Assembly (NCBI RefSeq): GCF_010093445.1
Contig: NZ_PDWW01000006.1
Location: 111,111-175,110, forward strand
Length of the DNA: 64,000 nucleotides
Direction of reading: 5' to 3'
DNA from: Pseudoxanthomonas japonensis
Lineage (GTDB): Bacteria; Pseudomonadota; Gammaproteobacteria; Xanthomonadales; Xanthomonadaceae
The translations under genes were made by a program, and so were the position numbers. Each line of letters begins with the position of its first letter. Position 1 is the first letter of the stretch. Of this stretch, positions 27,334 through 36,485 are shown one piece after another. The notes under the pieces are model-generated. The model saw nothing but the letters and a program-made list of their open reading frames with translations. It did no database searches and was not told the origin of the DNA.

Positions 27334-28159
27334 CCGGCGGACGCTCTGCGTCGTCCAGCAGGAAAGCGAGCGCCTCGCCGCAGTGCGCCGCCACCCGGAA
27401 CTGCAGGACATCGTCCGCGCGTGTGCGCCCCAGACCGACCGCCGCCACGGGCAGGCCAAGCCGTATCGCGGCGTGCACGAAGCGCAGGCCCGAGTAGACC
27501 ATCAGCGACGACCCGACCACGAGCATCGCGTCGGCCCGGCCCAGATGCGCCATCGCACGATCGACCCGCGCACGCGGCACGTTCTCGCCGAAGAACACGA
27601 CGTCCGGCTTGAGCAGGCCCTCGCAGCGCTCGCATGCAGGCACCTGGAACAGGGAAAAATCTCTCCCTTCCAGATCCGCGTCACCATCCGGCGCAGCACC
27701 CGCCTCCAGACTGGCCCAGCCGGGGTTGGCCCGCTGCAGGCGAAGCTGCAGGCGTGCGCGTGAGGTCGTCGCGCCGCATGCGAGGCACACCACGCCATCC
27801 AGGCGGCCGTGGAGATCGATCACCGACGTGCTGCCCGCGGCCTGGTGCAGGCCATCGACATTCTGCGTCAGCAGCAATTCGCAACGACCCTGTTGCTCCA
27901 GTGCCGCCAGCGCGCGGTGCGCCGCATTCGGTCGTGCCGCCGCGACGCGGGGCCAGCCGAGCAGGCTGCGTGCCCAGTAGCGCTGGCGCGTCGCCACCTC
28001 ACCGACGAAGGCCTGGTACGTCACCGGCGGCGTGCGCTTCCACGCCCCCTGCTCATCCCGGTAGTCCGGAATGCCGGAGGCCGTGCTGCACCCCGCGCCG
28101 GTCAGCACGAACAGGCGGCGGTGCGCCGCAACGAAGCCCTCGAGTCTCGCGTCGTCCAT
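27308..28159 (-). CDS. Sir2-family NAD-dependent protein deacylase (sirtuin)
   Basis: Removes acyl groups from protein lysines using NAD. About 283 residues with Rossmann signature TGAGCSTASGIPDYRD, catalytic TQNVDGLHQAAG and HG in IDLHGRLDG. A four-Cys zinc site (CLACG and CERC) and GENVPR and VGSSLMVYSG follow. ATG 28159 is preferred over 28177 because the family sequence begins with DDARLEGF. The gene is convergent with, and overlaps, the GGDEF/EAL gene. Targets are not predictable. Confidence 0.92.
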   Translation of the reverse strand: MDDARLEGFVAAHRRLFVLTGAGCSTASGIPDYRDEQGAWKRTPPVTYQAFVGEVATRQRYWARSLLGWPRVAAARPNAAHRALAALEQQGRCELLLTQNVDGLHQAAGSTSVIDLHGRLDGVVCLACGATTSRARLQLRLQRANPGWASLEAGAAPDGDADLEGRDFSLFQVPACERCEGLLKPDVVFFGENVPRARVDRAMAHLGRADAMLVVGSSLMVYSGLRFVHAAIRLGLPVAAVGLGRTRADDVLQFRVAAHCGEALAFLLDDAERPPVTPSAVAG

Positions 28160-28193
28160 GCCGGCAGCATAGGCCATGCCGGCATCGGCGGGA

Positions 28194-29702
28194 TCAGGGC
28201 TTCGGAGCGGGGCAGTAGCTGCGCAGGTAATCCATGTGTGCCGGCATCCGCTGCACGTTCCCGAGCACGTTGTGGCGGATGCCGTCGAGGAAGCGCTTCA
28301 GGTCGTCCGGCGACAGCACGTCCGCCGTCGGGTGGTAGCGCTTCGGCAGGATTCCCTGCCCCATCATCACCTGGATCCACGAGTTCTCGCCGAACAGTTC
28401 GCCCGGCACGTGGAAGACGGTACCGGTCTCGCGGAACAGGTCGATGCGGTGGCGCAGCGTGGACGGAATCTCCATCTCCGCGATCTCGCGCCAGTACGGC
28501 GAGTCACGGCGGTCGCTGAGGTGGTAGTGCATCACCACGAAGTCGCGCACATGCTGAAGCTCCTCGTCCAGCCGTGCGTTGTACTCGTCGATCGCGGGCT
28601 GGGTGATCACCTGCGGGAAGTTCTGCAGCAGGTGCACGATCCCGCGCTGGATCAGGTGGATGGTGGTCGACTCCAACGGCTCGATGAAACTGCCGGCCAG
28701 GCCGAGCGCCACGCAGTTCTTCGCCCAGCACTGCTGGCGCTGGCCGGGCTTGAAGCGGATCGGCCACGGCTGCTTGATGACCTCGCCCTCGACGCTGCCG
28801 AGGAACTCTTCGCGCGCCTGGTCGTCGCTCATGTGGCGGCTGGAATACACGATGCCATTGCCGACCCGGTGCTGCAGCGGAATGCGCCATTGCCAGCCGG
28901 CGCTGCCGGCGATGGCCCGGGTATACGGCACCGCATCGCGCACGGCCGTGGTCTGCGTGGCCAAGGCGCTGTCGTTGAACAGCCAGTGCGACCAGTCGGT
29001 GAAGCCCACGCCCAGCGTCTTGCCGATCAGCAGCGCGCGGAAGCCGGTGCAGTCGATGAAGAGATCGCCTTCTATCGTGTCGCCGTTCTCCATCTTCAGC
29101 GCGATGATATGGCCCGATTCCGCGTCGGTCAGGACCTCGGCGATCTTGCCTTCCACGCGCTTGGCGCCATGGCGTTCGCTGAACTTCCGCAGGAACCGGG
29201 CGTACAGGCTGGCGTCCATGTGGTACGCGTAGTTGAGGCCACCGTTGGGAAGATGCGCAAAGCGATCCTCTGTCGCCGCCTTCAGTTCGAGGCAGTAGTC
29301 CTCGTAGCCGCTGGCGATGCCTTCCTTGTGGCCGCGCAGCCAGAAGTGCTGGAAGCCCGTCGTTCCCCGGTCCTTGCCACTGAATCCGAACGAGTGGATA
29401 TAGCGATGGCCGACATCCAGCCAGTTCTCGAATGAAATACCCAGCTTGACGGTGCCCTGCACCGCGGCCATGTAGTCCTGCTCGCCGATGTCGATCATCC
29501 GGTGGAAGCTCAACAGCGTCGGGATGGTGGCTTCGCCGACGCCCACGGTACCGATCTCCTCGGACTCCACCAGCGTGATGTCCAGCGTTACGCCAAGAAC
29601 CCTGGAGACCGCTGCCGCGGCCATCCAGCCGGCCGTGCCGCCGCCGGCGATGACCACGCGCTTGACGGGCCGGGTGCGGATGTCGTTGTCGGGGTCGCTC
29701 AC
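28194..29702 (-). CDS. Flavin-dependent tryptophan halogenase-like protein (1)
   Basis: FAD-dependent halogenase family protein of 502 residues. It has FAD-binding GGGTAGW (residues 20-26), GVGEATIPT, the catalytic Lys equivalent Lys86 in GTVKLGISFENW, the halogenase motif WQWRIP and EPLEST with the conserved Glu. All residues thought to be needed for chlorination or bromination are present. The start is GTG with AAGGA upstream. It is the last gene of the receptor-halogenase-SapC-cupin operon. In this genomic setting the substrate is unknown and is probably not free tryptophan (inference). Confidence 0.88.
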   Translation of the reverse strand: MSDPDNDIRTRPVKRVVIAGGGTAGWMAAAAVSRVLGVTLDITLVESEEIGTVGVGEATIPTLLSFHRMIDIGEQDYMAAVQGTVKLGISFENWLDVGHRYIHSFGFSGKDRGTTGFQHFWLRGHKEGIASGYEDYCLELKAATEDRFAHLPNGGLNYAYHMDASLYARFLRKFSERHGAKRVEGKIAEVLTDAESGHIIALKMENGDTIEGDLFIDCTGFRALLIGKTLGVGFTDWSHWLFNDSALATQTTAVRDAVPYTRAIAGSAGWQWRIPLQHRVGNGIVYSSRHMSDDQAREEFLGSVEGEVIKQPWPIRFKPGQRQQCWAKNCVALGLAGSFIEPLESTTIHLIQRGIVHLLQNFPQVITQPAIDEYNARLDEELQHVRDFVVMHYHLSDRRDSPYWREIAEMEIPSTLRHRIDLFRETGTVFHVPGELFGENSWIQVMMGQGILPKRYHPTADVLSPDDLKRFLDGIRHNVLGNVQRMPAHMDYLRSYCPAPKP

Positions 29703-29727
29703 GGACGGATTCCTTGGTGTTCGCTGG

Positions 29728-30747
29728 TCAGCGGTTGATACGTTTGATCAGGCGCGCGCGAAGATCGCGCGCACGGGTTTCGTCGAGCGGCGAGAGCAGG
29801 CGGCGTGCGTGTTCCGGGATATGCGCGGCGGTATCGGCGTCTGCCTCGAACACGTAATGACGGAATACGTCCTTCCATGTCTCGCGCTCGTGCGGCGGAA
29901 GATCGCGTAGGGTCATCAGCGCGTACATGAGCACGTTCATGGGCGTGTCCATCCAGTCCGGCACGTCGCGCCACCAGTAGTTGACCAGCACGTTGAACGG
30001 CTCCAGCCCTTCCATGTGGTGCCACCACATGCTGGGGATCAGTACCGCGTCTCCCGGTTCGAGTTCGGCCACCTGCGCATGCCGCATCGCCTCGGCGAAA
30101 CGCGGGAACCGCTCCAGGTCGGGCGCTGCGAAATCGACCAGGCTGATCGCCTGCCCGGCCGGCGTGAAATCCAGCGGTCCGATGTACAGGTTGCGCAACT
30201 GGTCGGGGGGAAACAGGGTGACCCGACGACGCCCCGCCACCACGCAGGCGAGGTTGTCGGGAACATCCTGGTGCGCGGCGATACGGGTGCGGTTGCCGAT
30301 CCAGATACTGGCCAGCGGATCGCGCGCGCCCAGGGACAGGTCGTTGGCGTTGCGGAATCCCGGCAGCCAGGTGTCGAGCGTAGTCGATGCGACGTAGATC
30401 ATCGGCGGCGACGGATGCCCGGCGTACTTGAGCAGCGTATCGAGCACCGTGTGCAACGGAATCTGTTCCTGGCGGAAATTGAGTCCGCTCAGGTCGTCGT
30501 TGTAGAACACCCTGCCACCGGTCTCGGGTGCCGAAACCGTCGCGACGACCGGCGGCGCGTCGGTGCGCACGAAACCATGCAGATAGGCCACAGCCGCCTG
30601 CGCCGATGCGCGTGCTGCCGCGACCATGGGCCAGTGCCCGACCAGGTTTCGTAACACCGTCGGTCCGGACGCTGCCTGCAACGCGGCTGCGAGCGCGCCC
30701 GGCACATCGCCGCGCTGCTCCCGGATTGGCTCAGCGCCCGCCAGCAC
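29728..30747 (-). CDS. Cupin-8/JmjC-like Fe(II)/2-oxoglutarate oxygenase family protein
   Basis: Protein of 339 residues resembling the cupin_8 group, relatives of asparaginyl hydroxylase FIH. The iron triad is visible as HQD (in IAAHQDVPDN) with a distal His in MWWHHMEG, and there is LFPPDQLRNLY, a typical family segment. It would hydroxylate a protein or metabolite if active. The start is GTG at 30747, overlapping the SapC stop by 17 bases. In Xanthomonas and Caulobacter relatives this family repeatedly accompanies TonB receptors and SapC, but the joint role is unknown. Confidence 0.85.
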   Translation of the reverse strand: MLAGAEPIREQRGDVPGALAAALQAASGPTVLRNLVGHWPMVAAARASAQAAVAYLHGFVRTDAPPVVATVSAPETGGRVFYNDDLSGLNFRQEQIPLHTVLDTLLKYAGHPSPPMIYVASTTLDTWLPGFRNANDLSLGARDPLASIWIGNRTRIAAHQDVPDNLACVVAGRRRVTLFPPDQLRNLYIGPLDFTPAGQAISLVDFAAPDLERFPRFAEAMRHAQVAELEPGDAVLIPSMWWHHMEGLEPFNVLVNYWWRDVPDWMDTPMNVLMYALMTLRDLPPHERETWKDVFRHYVFEADADTAAHIPEHARRLLSPLDETRARDLRARLIKRINR

Positions 30748-31438
30748 GGTTCCGGTTCATCCTGTCGATCAGGCCACGGAAATTCGAGATCGATGCCACC
30801 GCCATGAAGACCGGTTCAAGGTAGCCCGCGGCGTGCAGTCGGCCCAGCGCTTCGGCATCGAGGGAGCGCAGGCGCTCCTCGTTGATGGTGTAGTAGCCCG
30901 CAAGACGGTTCTGCGAGCCATCGTCGAGCTCCACATCGAAGGCGAACGATTCCAGCAGGTCGAGCGCAAGCAGGGCATCGACGAACGCCGGTACGCGATC
31001 CAGCCCGTTGTGCAGCGTGAGCAGCACCGAAGCGATCCGGTCGAGGTATTCGGTGTTGCCGCCGTGCTCGCGGAACAAGGGCTCGCCATCGGTGCGGCCG
31101 ACCCTGGGGTGGTCGAGGTCGATATGCACCGTCAACTCGTCGCCACTCCTGCCGATCAGGAAAGGCTGCCGTTCAATCGCCAGCGGCAGGTAGTGTGCAT
31201 CCCAGCGCTCGCCGTCGAGAAACAGGTTCCGTCCTTCTTCGAACCCGAGCAGGGCGACTGGGGACAACGAACCACGGGCGTCCTTGCGGAACACGATGGG
31301 ATAGCAGGCCTGCAGGTCGCGGAATTCTGCCGGGAACGTGGCGGCAAAACCGACATCGTCGCCCAGCGCAGCGCTGCGCCGGGTATCGACTTTCAGGTCC
31401 CTGTGGTCGATGTTGTTGACCTGGGCGTGTCGAGGCAT
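30731..31438 (-). CDS. SapC family protein
   Basis: SapC-family protein of 235 residues with typical phrases: HRDLKVDTR near the start, YPIVFRKD, LLGFEEGRNLFLDG, and EPVFMAVASISNFRGLIDRMN near the end. The family was named from a surface-layer accessory gene in Campylobacter, but its real function is open. There is no signal peptide, so it is likely cytoplasmic. It starts 12 bases after the halogenase-2 stop and overlaps the cupin gene, so all three are co-translated. Confidence 0.87.
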   Translation of the reverse strand: MPRHAQVNNIDHRDLKVDTRRSAALGDDVGFAATFPAEFRDLQACYPIVFRKDARGSLSPVALLGFEEGRNLFLDGERWDAHYLPLAIERQPFLIGRSGDELTVHIDLDHPRVGRTDGEPLFREHGGNTEYLDRIASVLLTLHNGLDRVPAFVDALLALDLLESFAFDVELDDGSQNRLAGYYTINEERLRSLDAEALGRLHAAGYLEPVFMAVASISNFRGLIDRMNRNRAGGR

Positions 31439-31450
31439 CGTTGGGCTGTC

Positions 31451-33004
31451 CTAGATGCGCGGCATTCCGCGCGACATCACATGATCCAGCATCTCGCGAT
31501 GCCCAGGCAACGCCGGCAGCATCTTCCTGGCGATGTCGGCGGACTGGCGGAAATACTCCTCGGAACGCCGCACATCGTCCATGCGGCGCGTGGTGGACCG
31601 GGGTTCGGGCGTGAACCCCATGCCATAGAGGATGAACTGGTAGCTCGCCGCCGGGAACACTTCCTCGACCCGGTTGAGGTCGTAGCGCGAAGGCGGCTGG
31701 TGGCGCCAGAACGCGAGCAGATCCTGCAGGCGCTCCGGTATCGTTTCCGGCCTGCGGTTGTCCCGCCAGTACTCACTGTCGTCGCGCTTGCTCAGGACAT
31801 AGTGCAGTTTGAGGAAGTCGACGATGCGATCCCAGCGGTAACTGAACGTGTCGTTGTATCGCCTGGCGACAATGTCCACGGCCGCACGTGTTGCGGGCAT
31901 CTGATCGGCGAGCATCCCCGCAGCGAGTTCCACCATGACCAGCGACGAGGCTTCGAGCGGCTCCATGAAGCCGCTCGACAGCCCGATGGCCACGCAATTG
32001 CGGTGCCAGGCACCCCGCCTGAACCCGGGACGGATCGTGATCCTCGGCAGCGACTCGATGTCCTGTTCGCGCCCCCCCGTCGCGACGATATAGCGGCGCA
32101 ACGCGGCCTCCGCGGCCTCGTCGGTCGTATGCGTGCTGGAATAGACATGGCCGATGCCACGCCGGCTCTGCAGCCCGATATCCCAGATCCAGCCGGCCTC
32201 CTGTGCCGTCGAGATCGTCTGGCAAGCGATCTCCACGCTGGGATCAGCGTACGGCACCCGCGTGGCGATGGCGCGATCGTTGAACAGCACGTCCTTCTGC
32301 GATTCGATCTCGACGCCGTAATGCTGGCCGATCAGCAGCGCGCGCATGCCGCTGCAGTCCACGAACAGATCGCCCTCGATCGCCCCGTGCTCGCGCGTCC
32401 GCAACGCCGCGATGTCGCCGTTTTCGTGCGTTTCCACTTCGACCATGTGGTCGGCGACATGACGCACGCCCAGCTTCTCCACGCAGTGTCTGCGCAGGAA
32501 CACACCAAGCTTCGCGGCATCCAGGTGGTAGGCATAGTTGGCCACGGACGCCCATTCCGGCGTGGCGAACTGCTTGGGCGATTTCCCCGCCTCGCACAGG
32601 TGCGCCTGGAAGCAGGTGAGCATGCTGAAGGGCACGTCGCGGTGCGCCATCCAACCGGTCGCCAGATGGGTCTCCAGGAAGCCAGGCGGCAATACGAACG
32701 GGTGGTGGTAGTAGTCGCCGTCGACCTCTTCGCGCCAGCGGACGAACTTGGAGCCCTGCTTGAAGGCCGCATCGCATTCGCGGACGAAGTCGGTCTCGCT
32801 GACGCCGGTCCTGCGCAGCGTGTCGCGCATGGTCGGCCACGTGCCCTCGCCCACGCCGACCGTCGCCACCTCCGGCGATTCGATCAGCGTGATCCGCAAA
32901 CCGGTATCCAGGGCAGCCTGGTGCTCGGCCGCCAGGACGGCGGCCGTCAGCCAACCCGCGGAACCGCCGCCGAGGATGACTATCTGCCTGATGGGATGAT
33001 CCAC
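31451..33004 (-). CDS. Flavin-dependent tryptophan halogenase-like protein (2)
   Basis: Second halogenase paralog of the operon, 517 residues, only distantly similar to the first. It shows GGGSAGW (12-18), GVGEGTWPT, catalytic-type Lys82 in AAFKQGSKFVRW and MEPLEAS. The halogenase WxWxIP motif is altered to WIWDIG. The change of the IP pair could alter the active site or simply be a clade variant. The start is GTG at 33004 with GAGG seven bases before it. It is the first gene after the TonB receptor and is separated from it by two hairpins. Confidence 0.86.
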   Translation of the reverse strand: MDHPIRQIVILGGGSAGWLTAAVLAAEHQAALDTGLRITLIESPEVATVGVGEGTWPTMRDTLRRTGVSETDFVRECDAAFKQGSKFVRWREEVDGDYYHHPFVLPPGFLETHLATGWMAHRDVPFSMLTCFQAHLCEAGKSPKQFATPEWASVANYAYHLDAAKLGVFLRRHCVEKLGVRHVADHMVEVETHENGDIAALRTREHGAIEGDLFVDCSGMRALLIGQHYGVEIESQKDVLFNDRAIATRVPYADPSVEIACQTISTAQEAGWIWDIGLQSRRGIGHVYSSTHTTDEAAEAALRRYIVATGGREQDIESLPRITIRPGFRRGAWHRNCVAIGLSSGFMEPLEASSLVMVELAAGMLADQMPATRAAVDIVARRYNDTFSYRWDRIVDFLKLHYVLSKRDDSEYWRDNRRPETIPERLQDLLAFWRHQPPSRYDLNRVEEVFPAASYQFILYGMGFTPEPRSTTRRMDDVRRSEEYFRQSADIARKMLPALPGHREMLDHVMSRGMPRI

Positions 33005-33062
33005 GCCACTACCTCGCTTCTGCGTTCGCTGGGCGCGACCTGCCGGACCCGCCCCAAAACCA

Positions 33063-33120
33063 AAGCCGCTGGAAACCAGCGGCTTCAAGATGCTGCCCGG
33101 ATCCGTTCAAGATCCGGGCA
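33063..33120 (-). terminator. Double hairpin (attenuator or terminator) behind TonB receptor gene
   Basis: On the minus strand the receptor stop is followed by hairpin TGCCCGGATC/GATCCGGGCA (33120-33094), then AAGCCGCTGG/CCAGCGGCTT with a TTT loop (33085-33063) and a T-rich tail TTGGTTTTGG. The second is a good terminator shape. Partial read-through would make much more receptor than downstream enzymes. Confidence 0.7.
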
Positions 33121-33132
33121 TGCGGTCGAACG

Positions 33133-36100
33133 TCATTGGAAGTTGTAGCGGAAGCCCAGCATGTAGCGCGGACCGGTCTGGGTACCATAGAACAGAATGT
33201 TCTTGTGGCGCTCGCTCAAACGCTGGGTTTCGTTGGTCAGGTTGATGCCTTCGAACTGCACCGTGAAGTTCTCGCTGAACTTGTAACCCACGCTCACGTC
33301 CCACTGGCCGTATTCTTCGACGTAGACCGGGTTGTTCTTGGCGGGATCGGCGGGGTCTCCGTCGTACTGGCCGCTCAGGAACTTGTCGCGCCAGTTGTAG
33401 GCCAGGCGCACCTGCCACGGCCCCTTGTCGTAGAAGCCCACCACGTTGGCCGAATCGCTCAGGCCGATCAGCACTTGTTGCGGCCCCTTGGCCGCATTGT
33501 CGTAGGACAGGCTGTCGCTGTCGACGATGGTGTAGTTGGCCGCCACGCCGAAACCGCTGTCGCCGAACATGTGCTGCACGTTGAGCTCGTAGCCGTTCAG
33601 GCTGTGCGAACCGGCGTTGCCCGGAGCGGTGACGCTGAACACCGTCAGCGGATCACCGGGAATGCCGGTGATGATGCCGGCCGTGCCCGCCGTGCTGTCC
33701 ACGCCTGGCTGGCCATCGAAGTTGGCGAAGATGTAGTCGCGGATGCATTGCCCGTCGGCTTCGCCGCAGCCGTTGGCGACGGCGGCATTCCAGTACTCGC
33801 CGCCGATGGGCGTGGGCAGACTGAACAGGGTGTCCTGGAACGAGCCCGCGCCGTTGTCGATGTAGTTGGAGATGTTCTTGCGGTAGTACGTGGCGGAGAC
33901 ATAGCTGCCCTCTCCGTAGTACCACTCCCAAGACAGGTCGAAGTTCTTTGACAGCAAGGGCTTCAGGTCCGGATTGCCCGTCGAGGCGCTGCCGCCATTG
34001 ACGCGCACGTTGCGGTTGACGACCAGGCCGCCCTGGATGTCCCTCCAGCCCGGACGACCGATGCTGTGGCCGTAGCTGGCGCGCAGCACCATCTCGTCGG
34101 TCAGCTGGAACTTGCTGTCGATGCTGGGCAGCCAGTACGCGTAATCGCCCGTCAGGGTGGTGAACGCCTTGTCGCCATCCACGGTCCTGAGTTCATTCGG
34201 CGCGTTCCATTCGACCAAGGTCGGCGTCACCACTTGGGCCGAAGACGTCACTTCGGTCTTCTCGTAGCGCACACCCACGGAGAGATCGACCGGAATCCGG
34301 CCCTGCCAACCGGTGCCGAACTGCAGATAGGCGCTACGGGTCTTCTCCGTCGTGCGCAGATCGTTGCTGTTGAATTCGGACGGATAGGTGGTCAGATCGC
34401 CATAGTCGCCCAACGCGCGGCGCAGGCGCTCCATGTCGCTGGTCAGGAACGCGGACGTGAAGCGCGGATCGTCATGCCCCGAGAACGCATCGAAGTACCT
34501 GGACATGTGGTCGATCTGCCAGATGCCGTCGTCCCAATCCGCCGGCGAGCCGAGCGGCGTCCCCCAGTCTGCGTATTCCCTGATGCCCACGGCGGTACGG
34601 TTATCGACCTCGGTGTTGGCCGCGCCGAAACGCAGGTCGGAGTAGTCGCCGAACTTGAATCTGCCGTCCAGGCGGGACTGTTCCACTTCCGACAGCGAGT
34701 ATCCGTTCACGTAACGGCGCCCGCTCGGCCGCGCCTGCGAGGGATCCACCCCGCCCACCACGTCGTTCAGGCCAATGTTGAGAATGGGCAGTTCGTTGTC
34801 GAAATAGACGGTGGTATCGCCTCGCATGTTGGCGGCGACACCGATGGAGCCATCCGTACCCCAATCGCTGTCCGGACCCAGCTCGGCGGAAGAATTGTGG
34901 TAATCGAACGCAAGATCCAAGGCGTCGGTGACGGCCCATTCCACGTTGAATCCCACCGATTCGTTGACGGCCCGGGTCGCGCCCTTGCCGCCACCCACCG
35001 CGAGGTCGGCGCATCCGACGTAGATACCGCTCTCGTTCAGTTCATCCGTGCAGTTGATCAGTTCCCGGTAGAAGACCGGACCGGCCGCGGGTCCATCGGT
35101 CCATGCGCTCTCCGAAGGTCCGAAGTTGAACCACACCGACATCTCGTTGCGCTGCTGTTGGATCTTGTTTTCGGAATAGGTGTAGTCCAGCGTGGTGGTC
35201 ACGCGATCGGTCGGCGCCCATTGCAGGGTGAGCTGGCCATTGGTGCGCTGGCGCTGCACGCTGTTGATCGTGTAGCCGAAGGATTGCGGCACGGAGTACA
35301 GGTCGGTGGGGCCGGGATAGTTCTCGGCGCTCGGGGAATCGGCCGGGATTGCGCCCCATCCGCCTTCACCGCCGAAGTGCGTGCGCCAGCCTGCGTTGAC
35401 ATGGGCCTGGTTGTAGCCGCTGTCGCGCTCCTGGTAGCTGCCGCTCACCGAGACACCGAACTTCCCGTCGGCGAAAGTCTGACTGAAGATGCCGGACATT
35501 TCACCGGTGAAGTCGTCGCCCTGCAAAGACGTCGGCAGGTTGCCGTTGGACGTATCGTGGACCGTCTTCATGCCCACGTTCATGAGCGGCCCGCTTTCCA
35601 GTGGCCGGGCCGTCTTGATGTTGATGGTCGCGCCGATGCCGCCGGTCGGATTGGACGCGCGGCCGGTCTTGTAGACCTCGATGGCCGACACAGCCTCAGA
35701 CGCCAGATTGGCGAAATCGAAGGCGCGCGAGTTGGAAGCATTGAAGCCGTCGAGCAGGGCGCCCGGCATCTGCCTGCCGTTGAGCAGCACCAGGTTGTGG
35801 TCGGGCCCTATGCCGCGCACCGTGACCTTCGAACCTTCGCCGCTGGCGGTACGGTCGATCGATACGCCGGAGATGCGCTGCAGCGACTCGGCCAAGTTGG
35901 TGTCCGGGAACTTGCCGATGTCCTCGGCGACGATGCCGTCGACGACGCCCTGCGCATCGCGCTTGAGGTTCATCGACGACTCGAGGCTAGCCCGGATACC
36001 GGTGACGACGATGGTGTCGAGCTCGGTCGGATCTGCCTGCTCGGTGGCAGCCGGTGCTGGACTTGCACTTTGCGGCTCCGCCTGCTGGGCCCATGCAGGA

Positions 36101-36168
36101 CCGGCCAGCGCGAACAACAATGCGGATGTCAGCACCCGCTTCTTCGGAACGGATTGCACTTGCTTCAT
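33133..36168 (-). CDS. TonB-dependent outer-membrane receptor (carbohydrate type)
   Basis: Outer-membrane gated transporter of 1011 residues. The signal peptide is followed by a short Ala/Gln/Pro-rich segment, then TonB box DTIVVTG. The plug has SLESSMNLKRDAQGVVDGI and AEDIGKFPDTNLAESLQRISGVSIDR, highly typical of the TIGR01782 receptors used for sugar uptake in Caulobacter and Xanthomonas. The barrel ends RYMLGFRYNFQ. ATG 36168 follows GGGGAAAG. A LacI-type operator overlaps its probable promoter, and a GH30 gene has a matching operator, so a glucan oligosaccharide is the most likely cargo (inference). Confidence 0.93.
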   Translation of the reverse strand: MKQVQSVPKKRVLTSALLFALAGPAWAQQAEPQSASPAPAATEQADPTELDTIVVTGIRASLESSMNLKRDAQGVVDGIVAEDIGKFPDTNLAESLQRISGVSIDRTASGEGSKVTVRGIGPDHNLVLLNGRQMPGALLDGFNASNSRAFDFANLASEAVSAIEVYKTGRASNPTGGIGATINIKTARPLESGPLMNVGMKTVHDTSNGNLPTSLQGDDFTGEMSGIFSQTFADGKFGVSVSGSYQERDSGYNQAHVNAGWRTHFGGEGGWGAIPADSPSAENYPGPTDLYSVPQSFGYTINSVQRQRTNGQLTLQWAPTDRVTTTLDYTYSENKIQQQRNEMSVWFNFGPSESAWTDGPAAGPVFYRELINCTDELNESGIYVGCADLAVGGGKGATRAVNESVGFNVEWAVTDALDLAFDYHNSSAELGPDSDWGTDGSIGVAANMRGDTTVYFDNELPILNIGLNDVVGGVDPSQARPSGRRYVNGYSLSEVEQSRLDGRFKFGDYSDLRFGAANTEVDNRTAVGIREYADWGTPLGSPADWDDGIWQIDHMSRYFDAFSGHDDPRFTSAFLTSDMERLRRALGDYGDLTTYPSEFNSNDLRTTEKTRSAYLQFGTGWQGRIPVDLSVGVRYEKTEVTSSAQVVTPTLVEWNAPNELRTVDGDKAFTTLTGDYAYWLPSIDSKFQLTDEMVLRASYGHSIGRPGWRDIQGGLVVNRNVRVNGGSASTGNPDLKPLLSKNFDLSWEWYYGEGSYVSATYYRKNISNYIDNGAGSFQDTLFSLPTPIGGEYWNAAVANGCGEADGQCIRDYIFANFDGQPGVDSTAGTAGIITGIPGDPLTVFSVTAPGNAGSHSLNGYELNVQHMFGDSGFGVAANYTIVDSDSLSYDNAAKGPQQVLIGLSDSANVVGFYDKGPWQVRLAYNWRDKFLSGQYDGDPADPAKNNPVYVEEYGQWDVSVGYKFSENFTVQFEGINLTNETQRLSERHKNILFYGTQTGPRYMLGFRYNFQ

Positions 36169-36248
36169 GGACTTTCCCCTCTCCGGAAATTCACGAATGG
36201 CGTTGGAATACGTGCTCGAGGACCCCTTCGCCTCTCGCATTGGGCCGC

Positions 36249-36277
36249 ATTGGACGCGCGATTGACAGCGTTGTCAA
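36249..36277 (-). promoter_or_regulatory. Promoter and LacI-type operator of the TonB receptor operon
   Basis: TTGACAGCGTTGTCAA (36262-36277) is a near-palindrome with arms TTGACA/TGTCAA. On the minus strand its TTGACA serves as a perfect -35 element, with TCCAAT 17 bases later as a weak -10. A repressor on this site would block RNA polymerase. The rest of the 317-base gap (36169-36485) shows a second weak LacI-like sequence, TGAAACCGTTTTC at 36351-36363, and nothing else clear. Confidence 0.7.
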
Positions 36278-36485
36278 CTTTCTGTGATTCGGGTGCCTGC
36301 CGTCGAAAAACCCCTTGTTTTCAGCTGCGGGAACGATGCTGCGGCGCAACTGAAACCGTTTTCTCGGCTGTCGATGGAATACGACATCACGAGAAATTCT
36401 TCGGCCGACCACACGTAAGGTTTTCTATTGGTATGGCATCCGCCACGACGGAGATCGCGTCCGCGGACGACGGTGTACGCGCGAA

